Shown: positions 32,428 to 41,401, counted from the first letter of the stretch. The stretch: 64,000 nt of DNA from Actinomycetales bacterium (GCA_016125355.1 WGLX01000016.1:1-64000); one strand, 5' to 3'. The notes: generated from the letters alone by a model not told the origin. Program-made: numbers and translations.

Positions 32428-34068
32428 GTGGGCGAGGACGGTACGCCGGAGGAGACATCGGGCGTAGATCCGACGCCGACCGAGCCGACGCCCGAGGAGC
32501 CGGGCGCCGAGGCCGCCCCCATGTCGGGCTCGTCGGCCGAGGGGGGTGCCCCCACGCAGGAGCTGCCCGCCCTGACCGATGCGCCGCCACCCGAGGAGCC
32601 GGCGGCTGAGGAGCCGGTAGCTGAGGAGCCGGTAGCTGAGGAGCCGGTCACTGAGGAGCCCGCGGCTGAGGAGCCGGTAACTGAGGAGCCGGTAGCTGAG
32701 GAGCCCGCGGCTGAGGAGCCGGTAGCTGAGGAGCCGGTCACTGCTGAGCCCGTGAGTGCCGCGGCCGCCCTGCCCGCCGTCGAGGGCCCCGCTCATGCCG
32801 CGCCACGGCGGAAGCGCTCCGTCTGGCGTCCGATCCTCGCGACGATCGCGTCCCTCGCGATCCTCGCCGGCGTCGGACTGGCCGGGTTCGCCTACGGCCG
32901 GTCGTCCGCCCCGGGACCCGACATCGTCGTCCAGCCCGGCCCCGTGACCGAGGTGGGGGCCGACGCCCAGTCCCTTCCCCAGTCCGTCATGCCCTCGACC
33001 ATCGCTCCGGTGCTGACCGTGCGCAAGCAGGCTCTCGGTGCACCGGCAGCCGTCCTGACCGCCGCCCCGGGTCTGGAGGACAACCCCGGCACGGCCATGG
33101 GCTTCCGGCTGATCAACTCCGGGATCAGCGGAGCCCAGGTGGCCTCGGTGCTCGCCACGACGTTCGGCGTCAAGGGGAGCACGATCCAGCAGGATGACAC
33201 GTGGACGGTGGGCAAGGACGGCGCTCCCCAGGTCGTCGTGACCGATGACGCGCTCTTCTCATGGACCTACCGGGATCCACAGAAGCTGGCCGCACCCGAG
33301 GTGGGCCAGCAGCTGGAACCCGCCGACGCCATCGACCTGGCCAACACGCTGCTGGCGAACATCGGTGTCGACACCAACTCCGTCGACTGGCAGGTGGACC
33401 GCTACTTCGACCGGACGGCGGTCACGGCCTGGCAGCTGGTGGCCGACCAGCGAACCCAGCTGCGCTGGCTGGTTGCCTTCGACCCGAAGGGCGCGGTGGT
33501 CGAGGCCTCGGGATTCTCCGCCGGCCTCGATCCGGTCGCCTCCTACCCCGTCGTCGGTGCGGCCACTGCGGTGAAGCGGTCCACGACCGCTCCGTGGTGG
33601 ACGCTCGGTGCGACCCTGATCGCCCCGGCACCCGATGGCGCGACGGCACCGACGGTGGCGCCGGTGCCCACCGACCAGGTGACCAGCCCGACCACCGGAA
33701 CGATCAGCGAGCCCCCGGCGGTCCCGAGCCTGACCGGCGGGTCCGGCGACCCGGTGTTCGGGTCGTCGGGCCCCGAGGCCAGTGCCTCCGCTGTGCCGTC
33801 CACCGTTCCCAGCGCTGCACCCTCGGTGGAGCCGGTCGTTCCCGATGCGACCCAGCCCGGCCTGGTCGTGCGCGTCGACGATGTCACCGTCACCGAGGCC
33901 GCCATGGGCCTGGCCCAGTACTGGGAGCCTGACGGCAGCGTGCTGATGCTGCCCTCGTATGTCCTCACCGGGGACGACGGCAGCACGTGGTCGCTCATCG
34001 CGGTCGCGGACCAGTACGTCGACTTCATCCCGTCCACTGACCCTGTGACGGGCGGCGGCGCCTCCTGA
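32428..34068 (+). CDS. Membrane protein with EEPVA pentapeptide repeats
   Basis: A 546-residue protein. Residues about 1-130 are acidic and low-complexity, with eleven EEP[AV][AT]-like pentapeptides (residues 56-110). A basic patch (PRRKRSVW) then leads into one membrane segment (about 133-157), placing the repeats inside and about 390 residues outside. The external part has beta-rich stretches, a Pro/Ser/Thr linker (about 395-475) and a final compact domain. GTG 32428 follows a GGGAGAGG ribosome site. The family is unknown; topology suggests a sensor or anchor whose cytosolic tail is a disordered acidic repeat. tRNA-Ser follows it. Confidence 0.75.
   Translation: MGEDGTPEETSGVDPTPTEPTPEEPGAEAAPMSGSSAEGGAPTQELPALTDAPPPEEPAAEEPVAEEPVAEEPVTEEPAAEEPVTEEPVAEEPAAEEPVAEEPVTAEPVSAAAALPAVEGPAHAAPRRKRSVWRPILATIASLAILAGVGLAGFAYGRSSAPGPDIVVQPGPVTEVGADAQSLPQSVMPSTIAPVLTVRKQALGAPAAVLTAAPGLEDNPGTAMGFRLINSGISGAQVASVLATTFGVKGSTIQQDDTWTVGKDGAPQVVVTDDALFSWTYRDPQKLAAPEVGQQLEPADAIDLANTLLANIGVDTNSVDWQVDRYFDRTAVTAWQLVADQRTQLRWLVAFDPKGAVVEASGFSAGLDPVASYPVVGAATAVKRSTTAPWWTLGATLIAPAPDGATAPTVAPVPTDQVTSPTTGTISEPPAVPSLTGGSGDPVFGSSGPEASASAVPSTVPSAAPSVEPVVPDATQPGLVVRVDDVTVTEAAMGLAQYWEPDGSVLMLPSYVLTGDDGSTWSLIAVADQYVDFIPSTDPVTGGGAS
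32593..32757 (+). repeat. 15-bp in-frame minisatellite (11 units)
   Basis: Eleven tandem 15-bp units (consensus GAGGAGCCGGTAGCT) encode [15 protein letters not shown]. The last unit, AEPVS, is degenerate. Because the unit length is a multiple of three, gain or loss of copies keeps the frame. Confidence 0.9.
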
Positions 34069-34088
34069 CACTACGGTTGTCCTCACTG

Positions 34089-34173
34089 GGCGAGGTGGCA
34101 GAGCGGCCGATTGCAGGCGCCTTGAAAGCGCCCGAGGGGAAACCCTCCGGGGGTTCAAATCCCTCCCTCGCCG
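34089..34173 (+). tRNA. tRNA-Ser (anticodon UGA)
   Basis: An 85-nt class II tRNA. Acceptor arms GGCGAGG (34089-34095) and CCTCGCC (34166-34172) pair, with discriminator G 34173. The anticodon stem GGCGC/GCGCC encloses CTTGAAA, giving anticodon TGA. A long variable arm and a GGTTCAAAT T-arm fit serine tRNAs. CCA is not encoded. A TACGGT hexamer at 34072-34077 is a likely -10. The next start codon is 2 nt beyond the tRNA. Confidence 0.95.
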
Positions 34174-34174
34174 C

Positions 34175-34642
34175 GTGGTCCGTTGGGGCGTGCTCGTGCT
34201 GGTGGACGTCCTCGTGGTCGTCGGCCTGTCCGTCGGGTTCGGTGCGTGGGCACCGCGCTGGCCGGACGCATGGCTGGGGCGTGATGTCTTCCCGCTGACC
34301 CGGATGCCGTGGGAGACGGTCCACCGCTACCGCCGCTGGGGTGCCGCGCGGCTGACCCGGCGCCTCCCAGAACGAGGCGAGCTGTTCGGCGGGCAGAGCA
34401 AGTCGCAGCTCCCCGGCACGGCTAACGACCAGCTCGAGCGGTACCTGCTCGAGGTGCGGCGAGCCGAGTGGGTGCACTGGCTCTCTATCGCGAGCACGCT
34501 CGTCCTGCTGCCCTTCAATCCGCTGTGGCTGGCTTCAACCTTCATCGGTGCCGTCGCGCTGGGTAATCTGCCGTTCATCATGGTGCTCCGGAACAACAGG
34601 TTCCGGCTGCAACGCATCCTGGACAGGAGCCCGACCACATGA
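34175..34642 (+). CDS. CrtO-like glycosyl-carotenoid acyltransferase family membrane protein
   Basis: A 155-residue membrane protein with an N-terminal helix (about 4-28) and a C-terminal helical pair (about 100-140). The central block RYLLEVRRAEWVHWLSI followed by NPLW and NLPFIMVLRNNRFRLQRIL resembles glycosyl-4,4'-diaponeurosporenoate acyltransferases (CrtO/AcT of staphyloxanthin synthesis). No carotenoid or carotenoid-glycoside genes are in the window, so its acceptor may be another lipid. GTG 34175 is 2 nt after tRNA-Ser and has no ribosome site. It overlaps the next gene by 4 nt (ATGA). Confidence 0.6.
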   Translation: MVRWGVLVLVDVLVVVGLSVGFGAWAPRWPDAWLGRDVFPLTRMPWETVHRYRRWGAARLTRRLPERGELFGGQSKSQLPGTANDQLERYLLEVRRAEWVHWLSIASTLVLLPFNPLWLASTFIGAVALGNLPFIMVLRNNRFRLQRILDRSPTT

Positions 34643-35499
34643 CGACTGCAGGTTCGGACTACGGGATCCGCTCGATGGTCGCGCCGTTGCGACGAGTCGC
34701 GGTTCGGCCCCCGTCACCGCGAGGCGACTACCCCGCAGCCCATTGGGCCGAACCACTGGATCTGGACCTGCTGGCTCGTCAGCACGCGGACTTCGTCGCC
34801 CTGCTGGAGCGGCTGGGCGTGACCGTTGAGGTTCTGGAACCCGCAGAGGACATGCCGGATGCGATCTTCACCTACGACCCGGCCTTCGTCGTCCCCGGCG
34901 GAGTGATCGAGTTCCGCGGTGCCAAGACCGCGCGGCAGGGCGAGCCACCCCTGCTGTCGACGCAGTTGCAGGATCTCGGCGTTCCCCTGGTCGGACGGCT
35001 CACCGCCCCGGCCACCGCCGATGGCGGCGACATGTTCTGGCTCGACGACATGACCCTCGCCGTGGGCCGCAGCTACCGTACGAACCAGGCCGCCGTGGAC
35101 CAGCTCCGCGACCTGCTCATCCCCATGGGCGTCACCGTCGAGAGCTTCGACCTTCCGCACGATCAGGGACCCGAGTACTGCCTTCACCTGATGTCCGTCG
35201 TCTCCCCGGTGCGGGAGAACCTGGCCGTCGTGTTCGAGCGCCTCGCACCCGTCCCGCTTCTGCAGGCCCTCGCGGCCCGGGGGATCGAGACCATCCCCGT
35301 CCCCGAGGAGGACTACGCCTCGCTCGGCTGCAACGTGCTCGCGGTCGCCCCCGGCGTGGTCGTCATGGCGGCGGGCAACGATGCCACCGCCAAGTCGCTG
35401 CGTGACCACGGCGTCGAGGTGCACGTCTACGCGGCGAGTGAGATCAACAAGGGCGAGGGCGGACCGACGTGCCTGACCAGGCCGATCCACCGGGCCTGA
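34639..35499 (+). CDS. Dimethylargininase/arginine deiminase-superfamily hydrolase
   Basis: A 286-residue guanidino-group-modifying enzyme of the DDAH/amidinotransferase fold. Conserved active-site parts are MPDAIFTYDPAFV (substrate-binding Asp), DGGDMFWL, the catalytic His in EYCLHLMSV, and the nucleophilic Cys near the C-terminus in GGPTCLTRP. It would hydrolyse N-omega-methylarginines to citrulline or act on a related guanidino compound. ATG 34639 overlaps the CrtO-like stop. The last 31 nt overlap the next gene, so the three form a coupled operon behind the tRNA. Confidence 0.85.
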   Translation: MTTAGSDYGIRSMVAPLRRVAVRPPSPRGDYPAAHWAEPLDLDLLARQHADFVALLERLGVTVEVLEPAEDMPDAIFTYDPAFVVPGGVIEFRGAKTARQGEPPLLSTQLQDLGVPLVGRLTAPATADGGDMFWLDDMTLAVGRSYRTNQAAVDQLRDLLIPMGVTVESFDLPHDQGPEYCLHLMSVVSPVRENLAVVFERLAPVPLLQALAARGIETIPVPEEDYASLGCNVLAVAPGVVVMAAGNDATAKSLRDHGVEVHVYAASEINKGEGGPTCLTRPIHRA

Positions 35500-36305
35500 T
35501 CGCCAGGGCCCGCGAGTGGGTCGAGGGCAGTTACCCGTTCGCGGTCGTCCGCCGATTCGTCGAGCTCGAGCTGCTCGAGCGTTCGGTCGCGCTGTCCGCG
35601 CAGGCGTTCATCGCGCTGCTGCCGATCATCATCCTCGTCGTGTCCGTGTTCTCGAACGACGTCGGGACAGCGGTTTCGGAGCAGATCGGCGACCGGTTCG
35701 GCCTCGACCGGCTCACAAGGGATGCCATCCGAGCGCTGTTCGCCGAGCAGGTGGGGCAGCGGGCCGTGTCATGGCTGGCGGTGCTCATGGTGCTCGTCTC
35801 CGCCTTCTCCCTGGCCCGAAGGCTCGCGCGCGTCTACGCCAGTGTGTTCGACGTACCGCCACTGCAGCGCCGGGACAACTGGCGCGGCCTCGTCTGGATC
35901 CTGCTCCAGGTGGCCATGATCATGTTGGTGTCAACGCTCCGGCAGGTGCGCGACGACGGCGGCCTCGCGCTCGCCGCCGCCGCCGTCATCGCCTTGATCG
36001 CGGTGTGGTTCGGCACCGATGTCGCAGCATTGCGCCTACTGGTCCCGGCGGTGCCCACCCGCCTTATCGCTGCCTCGGCGGCCGTCTCGACGTTCGGCCG
36101 CGTGCTGTTCGGCGCCTGGGCAGCCGTGTACCTGTCACACACGCTCGCGGAGCAGGCAGAGCGATACGGCCCCATCGGGCTCACGTTCTCGATCTACACC
36201 TACCTGCTCGTCGGCGTGCTCGTCTACGTCTGCGCCCCGTTGCTCGTCACGACCTGGCTGAGCTGGCGGGCAGACCGAGCACAGACCGTCAGCGCTCAGG
36301 CCTGA
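35469..36305 (+). CDS. YihY/BrkB-like membrane protein
   Basis: A 278-residue protein with six hydrophobic segments. The first contains the family-like SVALSAQAFIALLPIIIL, and a conserved pattern in later helices fits the YihY/virulence-factor BrkB (formerly mis-named RNase BN) group. Its function is not established; family members are integral membrane proteins of unknown transport role. GTG 35469 lies 31 nt inside the preceding gene. It ends 1 nt from the convergent alcohol dehydrogenase gene, leaving no room for a separate terminator. Confidence 0.65.
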   Translation: MPDQADPPGLIARAREWVEGSYPFAVVRRFVELELLERSVALSAQAFIALLPIIILVVSVFSNDVGTAVSEQIGDRFGLDRLTRDAIRALFAEQVGQRAVSWLAVLMVLVSAFSLARRLARVYASVFDVPPLQRRDNWRGLVWILLQVAMIMLVSTLRQVRDDGGLALAAAAVIALIAVWFGTDVAALRLLVPAVPTRLIAASAAVSTFGRVLFGAWAAVYLSHTLAEQAERYGPIGLTFSIYTYLLVGVLVYVCAPLLVTTWLSWRADRAQTVSAQA

Positions 36306-36306
36306 C

Positions 36307-37347
36307 CTAAAGCGTGGAGGTGTCGAGGACGAACCGGTACTTCACGTCGCTGGCAACGACGCGGTCCCACGCCTCATTCACCTGATCGAACCCGATGAGC
36401 TCGATGTCGGCGCCGAGACCGTGCTCCCCGCAGAAGTCGAGCATCTCCTGGGTCTGCGGGATGCCGCCGTTGTTGGTGCCGCTGAGGCGTCGCCGGTGGC
36501 TCGTCAGATTGAAGGCGCTCAGGGTCACATCGTTCTCGGGGAGACCCACCAGGACCATCGTGCCGTCGAAGTCCAGAAGACGCAGGTAGGGGTCGAGGCG
36601 GGTCATCGACGACGCCGTGTTGATGACCAGGTCGAGCGAGGCGTTGGCGGCTCGCATCGCCTCCTTGTCGCTGGACAGCAGGAACTTGGTGGCACCGAGC
36701 CGGTAGCCGTCCTCCTCCTTGTGGGGGGAGTGGCTGATGAGGGTGACCTCCGCACCCATGGCAGCGGCGATCTTGACACCCATGTGCCCGAGGCCACCGA
36801 GGCCGACGATGCCGACGCGCACGCCCGGACCGGCCTTCCACTCGGCCAGTGGCTGGTACAGGGTGATTCCGGCGCACAGCAGCGGAGCGGCGACATCGAG
36901 GCCGAGGGAGTCCGGGATGCGGAACACGAAGTCCTCGTTGGTGACGACGTAGGTGGAGTACCCGCCGTACGTCGGCGTGGTCCCGTCCATCTCGTAGCCG
37001 TTGTAGGTGGGAGCGATCTGCACGGAGCAGTACGACTGCTCGCCCTTCTGGCAGGTCGGGCAGGTGCCGCACGACCCGACATTGCACCCGACGCCGACGC
37101 GGTCCCCGACCTTGTACTTCGTGACCTCAGAGCCCACCTCGGAAACAATGCCCGCGATCTCATGGCCCGGCACCATGGGGAAGATCGAGGTGAACCACTC
37201 CTCGCGAGCCTGGTGGATGTCTGAGTGGCAGATGCCCTCGTACTTGATGTCGATACCGACATCGTGGGGCCCCACGTCGCGTCGCGGGACCTCGAAGGGC
37301 TCGAGGGGGGCCTTCGCCGAGGGGGCGGCGTAACCGGGAACGTGCAT
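36307..37347 (-). CDS. Zinc-dependent NAD(P) alcohol dehydrogenase, CAD/YahK type
   Basis: A 346-residue medium-chain dehydrogenase. Catalytic zinc ligands are the Cys of GICHSDIH, the HE of VPGHEIAG and a later Cys (LLCAGITLY). The structural zinc is held by the four-cysteine block CGTCPTCQKGEQSYC. The cofactor motif is GLGGLGHMGV. It should interconvert primary alcohols and aldehydes, probably with NADPH. ATG 37347 has GGAGG 5 nt upstream, better than a reading from 37383 that lacks a site. It is convergent with the YihY-like gene. Confidence 0.88.
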   Translation of the reverse strand: MHVPGYAAPSAKAPLEPFEVPRRDVGPHDVGIDIKYEGICHSDIHQAREEWFTSIFPMVPGHEIAGIVSEVGSEVTKYKVGDRVGVGCNVGSCGTCPTCQKGEQSYCSVQIAPTYNGYEMDGTTPTYGGYSTYVVTNEDFVFRIPDSLGLDVAAPLLCAGITLYQPLAEWKAGPGVRVGIVGLGGLGHMGVKIAAAMGAEVTLISHSPHKEEDGYRLGATKFLLSSDKEAMRAANASLDLVINTASSMTRLDPYLRLLDFDGTMVLVGLPENDVTLSAFNLTSHRRRLSGTNNGGIPQTQEMLDFCGEHGLGADIELIGFDQVNEAWDRVVASDVKYRFVLDTSTL

Positions 37348-37400
37348 GGGAACCTCCGTCAACTGCGTGATGCTGCTATCCAATCAGACGCCCGCCGACG

Positions 37401-38261
37401 TCACCCGGCGAAGATCTCCTCCAGCACCCGGCGCATGACTGCCCCGTCGAGGTCATGGCCGGTCCACAGCCGCGCGTTGGTGAGGGCCTGGTTGACCAGC
37501 ATGCCCAGGCCGTCCAGCGTGACCGCGCCGTGCTCCTCGGCGGCCTGCAGGAAGCGGGAGCGCGGCGGGTTCGCCACCACGTCAGCGACGACTGTTCCGG
37601 CCTCGACGGTGGCCAGGTCCACGTCGGGCATGTCGGCCTCGTCTGGGTGGAAGCCGATCGAGGTGGCGTTGATCAGGACTCCCGTGCCGTGCGGGACGTG
37701 CAGTTGCGGTGTCCACGGGAGGAACCGGGCCGCCGCGGGAGTGCGGGTGTCGATGAGATCGGCGAGTTCCTGGCCGCGGTCGGGAGTGCGGTTCACGATG
37801 GTGATGCTTGTGGCGCCTGCGAGTGCGGTCTCGACGGCGATGGCACGTGCCGCACCGCCAGCCCCGAGGACGACCACGTGCTGGCCCATCGGATCGATCA
37901 CCGTCCGGAGCGAGGCGACGAACCCCTGGCCGTCGGTGTTCTCGCCGATGAGCCGATCCGGATCGCGGCGGATGATGACCGTGTTGACCGCACCGATGAT
38001 GGCGGCCGAGGGCGCCAGCTCGTCAAGGTGCTCGAGGATGGCGAGCTTGTGCGGGATGGAGCAGTTGAAGCCAAGCCAACCCTGACCGATCGCACCGCGC
38101 ACGGCATCGGCCAGCCGGTTCGACGGGACTTCGCAGTTGATGTACCGGATGCCGAGGTCGGCCTCCGCGAAGGCCGCCTCCATGATCGCCACGGTCGGGT
38201 TCTGGGCCGCCGACGTGGAGAAGGAGCCGGTCAGCTCGGCAAGGAAGGTGCGCTCGGTCAT
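37401..38261 (-). CDS. Shikimate/quinate dehydrogenase-like oxidoreductase (AroE family)
   Basis: A 286-residue AroE-family NAD(P)-dependent oxidoreductase. It keeps the catalytic Lys in SIPHK, the Asp of ENTDGQGF and the dinucleotide motif GAGGAARA. The N-terminal substrate loop is atypical: canonical SxSPxxHN is replaced by STSAAQN, keeping Ser-x-Ser but losing the proline. Together with its neighbours (a Gfo/Idh oxidoreductase and a sugar importer), this suggests a polyol or sugar-acid substrate rather than shikimate. An AGAGGA site precedes ATG 38261. It is divergent from the Gfo/Idh gene with about 70 nt between. Confidence 0.78.
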   Translation of the reverse strand: MTERTFLAELTGSFSTSAAQNPTVAIMEAAFAEADLGIRYINCEVPSNRLADAVRGAIGQGWLGFNCSIPHKLAILEHLDELAPSAAIIGAVNTVIIRRDPDRLIGENTDGQGFVASLRTVIDPMGQHVVVLGAGGAARAIAVETALAGATSITIVNRTPDRGQELADLIDTRTPAAARFLPWTPQLHVPHGTGVLINATSIGFHPDEADMPDVDLATVEAGTVVADVVANPPRSRFLQAAEEHGAVTLDGLGMLVNQALTNARLWTGHDLDGAVMRRVLEEIFAG

Positions 38262-38332
38262 GGTGTCCTCTCGGTCACGGTCGAGCGTAGTGCGGGCGAC
38301 CTGCGAGCACAGGAGTGCGAGAGGATGCGGCC

Positions 38333-39340
38333 ATGACAGTACGGGTGGGCGTCATCGGCGCCGGCAACATCGGGACCTCCCACGCTCGCGACCTGGCCCA
38401 TCGGGTGGCCGGATCCGCGGTCAGCGTGATCTACGACTTCGACCAGGCCAGGGCCGCGGAGCTCGCCGAGGAACTCGGAGCCCGGCCAGCGGTCTCGTAC
38501 GAGGAGCTCATCGCCGCGGTTGATGTGGACGCGGTCGTCATCGCGTCACCGGATCAGTTCCACGCAGAGCAGGCCCTCGCCTGCCTGGCCGCAGGCAAGC
38601 CGACCCTCTGCGAGAAGCCGCTTGCGCCCGTTGAGTCCGATGCCAGGGCTGTTCTCGACGCCGAGGTCGCCCTCGGCCGGCGGCTGATCATGATGGGGTT
38701 CATGCGCCGGTTCGACCCGGGTTATCGCGAGCTCAAGGACACGTTCGGCCCGGACGGCATCGGTGACCCGCTCATCGTCCGGAACAGCCACCGCAACGAG
38801 GTGGCCCCGTACGGCCTCGACAGTGCGCTGAGCATCACCAACGCGGCTATCCACGAGATCGACATCACCCGGTGGCTCGTGGACGACGAGTACGAGTGGG
38901 TCGAGGTCGTTCCGGGGCGGTCGGGCCCGATCACTCCCGAGGGCCAGCGGGATCCACTCTTCCTGCTGCTGCGCACGCGGACGGGCGTGATCGTGGACAT
39001 CGAGATGTTCGTCCAGTCCCAGATCGGCTACGAGGTCACCTGCCACGTGACCGGCGGGCTGGGCAATGCCAGCATGGCGGACGGCCGCTATGTGACCATC
39101 GCGAAGGCTCGTCAGCAGGGTCACGACCTGCCCGAACTGTGGCTCGGGCGGTTCCAGGACGCCTACCGGCTCCAGCTGCAGGGATGGGTCACCTACCTGG
39201 TGGCCGGCGGTCCGATGCCCGGGGCGAGCACGTGGGACGGCTACGTCGGGGCGATCGTGGCCAATGCCGCCGTCGACTCCCTGCGCACGGAGGCCCGCGT
39301 CCCGATCACTCTCCCGGAGCGCCCCGCCCTGTACGCGTAG
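38333..39340 (+). CDS. Gfo/Idh/MocA-family oxidoreductase
   Basis: A 335-residue NAD(P)-dependent sugar oxidoreductase. The N-terminal Rossmann motif is GVIGAGNIGTSH, the conserved CEKPLAP carries the catalytic Lys, and the C-terminal domain has NAAIHEIDITRWL with the active-site His/Asp. Inositol 2-dehydrogenase and similar polyol dehydrogenases share this layout, so myo-inositol or another sugar is a possible substrate. ATG 38333 is favoured: GAGGAT ends 6 nt upstream. It lies between the AroE-like gene and the ABC importer, with which it probably works. Confidence 0.85.
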   Translation: MTVRVGVIGAGNIGTSHARDLAHRVAGSAVSVIYDFDQARAAELAEELGARPAVSYEELIAAVDVDAVVIASPDQFHAEQALACLAAGKPTLCEKPLAPVESDARAVLDAEVALGRRLIMMGFMRRFDPGYRELKDTFGPDGIGDPLIVRNSHRNEVAPYGLDSALSITNAAIHEIDITRWLVDDEYEWVEVVPGRSGPITPEGQRDPLFLLLRTRTGVIVDIEMFVQSQIGYEVTCHVTGGLGNASMADGRYVTIAKARQQGHDLPELWLGRFQDAYRLQLQGWVTYLVAGGPMPGASTWDGYVGAIVANAAVDSLRTEARVPITLPERPALYA

Positions 39341-39353
39341 CACCTCCCCAAAA

Positions 39354-39414
39354 GTTGAGTGGCCCGGTGGCGGCGATTTCCGGCAGGAAATCGGCCGCCA
39401 CCGGGCCACTCAAC
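39354..39414. terminator. Long hairpin terminator between convergent genes
   Basis: Arms 39354-39374 and 39394-39414 are a perfect 21-bp match. An inner ATTTCC/GGAAAT pairing (39376-39381 and 39386-39391) extends the stem to about 28 bp around a GGCA loop. Read on the minus strand it is followed by a T-tract (CTTTTGG), so it should end the ABC-importer transcript; it may act in both directions. Confidence 0.8.
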
Positions 39415-39420
39415 GAACGG

Positions 39421-40230
39421 CTACCTGACGGGAGCGAGTTGCTGCTCCTCCACGGGCACCGTCATGGCGCCGGTCATGATCGCGACCACGTCGTTCATGG
39501 AGTGCGATTGTGGGGTGACGACCGCAGCCCGCTTGCCGAGGCGCGCCACGTGGATCCGGTCGGCCACCTCGAACACCTGCGGCATGTTGTGCGAGATGAG
39601 GATGATCGACAGTCCGCGGTCGCGGAGGTCCTGGATCATCTTCAGGACGCGGGCAGACTCGTTGACACCCAAGGCTGCCGTGGGCTCGTCGAGGATGATG
39701 ACCTTGCTGCCGAACGCCGCGCACCGAGCGACGGCAACGGCCTGGCGCTGACCGCCGGACAGGGTCTCGACCGCCTGCGTGATGTTCTGCAGCGTGCTGA
39801 TCCCCAGGTTCCGCAGCTGCGCCGCCGACTGCTCGCGCATGGCCTTCTTGTCGAGAGTCCGGAAGATCGTCCCCATGAAGCCGGGCTTGCGTACCTCGCG
39901 ACCGAGGTACAGGTTGCTGGCGATGTCGAGGGCGGGTGCGACCGCCAGGGTCTGGAACACCGTCTCGACCCCGCCCTCGCGGGCCTCGTGAGTGCTGTGG
40001 AACACGACCTTCTCGCCGTTGACGAACATCTCGCCGCTGTCCGGGACGTGTGCGCCGGAGAAGCACTTGATGAGCGTGGACTTGCCGGCGCCGTTGTCGC
40101 CGACCACGGCGAGGACCTCGCCGGGATACAGCTCGATGTTGACCCCGTCAAGGCCGACGACGCGACCGAAGGTCTTGACCAGGTCCTTGCCCTGGAGGAT
40201 GGGCGTGACCGTGCTCGTCTGAGTCGTCAT
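39421..40230 (-). CDS. Sugar ABC transporter ATP-binding protein (FrcA-like, single NBD)
   Basis: A 269-residue ATPase. Walker A is GDNGAGKST, the signature is LSGGQRQAV, Walker B is VIILDEPTAAL, and the H-loop His is in LISHNMP. Unlike RbsA, MglA or XylG it has only one nucleotide-binding domain, as in FrcA of rhizobial fructose importers. It energises import by the permease and binding protein encoded upstream. ATG 40230 overlaps the permease stop (ATGA). A strong hairpin follows the stop. Confidence 0.88.
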   Translation of the reverse strand: MTTQTSTVTPILQGKDLVKTFGRVVGLDGVNIELYPGEVLAVVGDNGAGKSTLIKCFSGAHVPDSGEMFVNGEKVVFHSTHEAREGGVETVFQTLAVAPALDIASNLYLGREVRKPGFMGTIFRTLDKKAMREQSAAQLRNLGISTLQNITQAVETLSGGQRQAVAVARCAAFGSKVIILDEPTAALGVNESARVLKMIQDLRDRGLSIILISHNMPQVFEVADRIHVARLGKRAAVVTPQSHSMNDVVAIMTGAMTVPVEEQQLAPVR

Positions 40231-41282
40231 GCCTTGGCCTTTCTGATCCATTGGTCGACGGCGACGGCGAGGATGACCAGGATGCCGACCGCGAGGACGC
40301 GGTAGGCCTGGTCGAGGCCCGCCAGCGACAGGCCGTTCTCGACGACGGTGATGATGAACGCACCGATGAGGGTGCCGATCAAGGTGCCGCGGCCGCCGAA
40401 GAGCGACGTACCGCCGATGACGACGGCGGTGATGGTGTCGAGGTTGAGGAGCGGATCGACGTTGGGGCTCGCGGATCCGACGCGGCCGATCGTGATCCAC
40501 CCGGCGATGCCGATGATGAGGCCGGCGACGAGGTAGACGCTGAAGATGACCCGCTTGGTCGAGATACCGGAGAGCTCGGACGCGTTGGGATCGTCGCCGA
40601 CCGCGTAGATGTGCAGGCCCCAGGCGGTGTTCCGGAGGATGTAGCCGAAGATCGCGTACATGATCAGCATGAGGATGACGCCGTAGAGCAGCTGGAACTC
40701 GCCGATCTTGAACGTGCTGCCCAGCCACTTGAGCTGGTCGGGGATCTCCGGGCCCTGGATGGTCCGGGCCTTGAAGAAGATCAGGGTCAGGGCCGTCCAG
40801 ATAGACAGGGTGCCCAGCGTGACGATGAACGGCGGCAGGTTGAACCTGACGATCAGGAAGCCGTTCAGGGCACCTGCGGCCATGCCTCCCAAGATGCCCA
40901 GACCGATAGCGAGGTAGGGGTTCTGACCGGCGATCGGCAGCACGTTCGAGGCCGTGGTCGATACGGCGAGGTTGGCCATGAGCATCTGGCTGAAGATCAT
41001 GATGGCACCGATGCTCAGGTCGATGCCGGCGGTGAGGATCACCAGAGTCTGGGCGATCGCGAGCGTGCCCACGATGACCGTCTGCTGGGTGATGAACGAG
41101 AGGTTCTGCGGAAGCAGGAAGCGACTGTTCAGCAGGTAGAAGATGACGACCGCAACAGCAAGGACGATCAGAGGGCTGAGCCAGGGGTACTTGTGCAGCG
41201 CCCCCTGAATCCTCTGCATCGTGCTTCGGCGTCCCATGAACTCCTCTGCGAGGTCCACGGTGCCGGTGGATGGGCTACTCAC
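40227..41282 (-). CDS. Sugar ABC transporter permease (FrcC/RbsC-like)
   Basis: A 351-residue integral membrane subunit with 8-10 hydrophobic segments of the BPD_transp_2 family. Typical marks are the cytosolic-loop AGIDLSIGAIM, GFLIVRFNLPPFIVTLGT and the late VVIGGTSLFGGRGT. It pairs with the single-NBD ATPase and the lipoprotein binding protein. The start is ATG 41282, with a leader of about 55 nt from the hairpin upstream. The hairpin between it and the binding-protein gene probably lowers its expression relative to that gene. Confidence 0.9.
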   Translation of the reverse strand: MSSPSTGTVDLAEEFMGRRSTMQRIQGALHKYPWLSPLIVLAVAVVIFYLLNSRFLLPQNLSFITQQTVIVGTLAIAQTLVILTAGIDLSIGAIMIFSQMLMANLAVSTTASNVLPIAGQNPYLAIGLGILGGMAAGALNGFLIVRFNLPPFIVTLGTLSIWTALTLIFFKARTIQGPEIPDQLKWLGSTFKIGEFQLLYGVILMLIMYAIFGYILRNTAWGLHIYAVGDDPNASELSGISTKRVIFSVYLVAGLIIGIAGWITIGRVGSASPNVDPLLNLDTITAVVIGGTSLFGGRGTLIGTLIGAFIITVVENGLSLAGLDQAYRVLAVGILVILAVAVDQWIRKAKA

Positions 41283-41335
41283 GAGACAGGCCTTCCGACG
41301 GTGGCTTGTGGTGGTGGTGACGCTAGACCTTCAGG

Positions 41336-41380
41336 CGTGACGCGGGGCGGCAATCTGTGAGATTGCCGCCCCGCGTCACG
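41336..41380. terminator. Perfect 20-bp hairpin between binding-protein and permease genes
   Basis: Arms 41336-41355 and 41361-41380 are perfect complements with a TGTGA loop. It lies 22 nt past the binding-protein stop and about 54 nt before the permease start, with no U-tract. It fits a partial terminator or 3'-end stabiliser that lets the binding protein be made in excess. Confidence 0.75.
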
Positions 41381-41401
41381 TTCCATGTCAACGGCTGAGG
41401 A

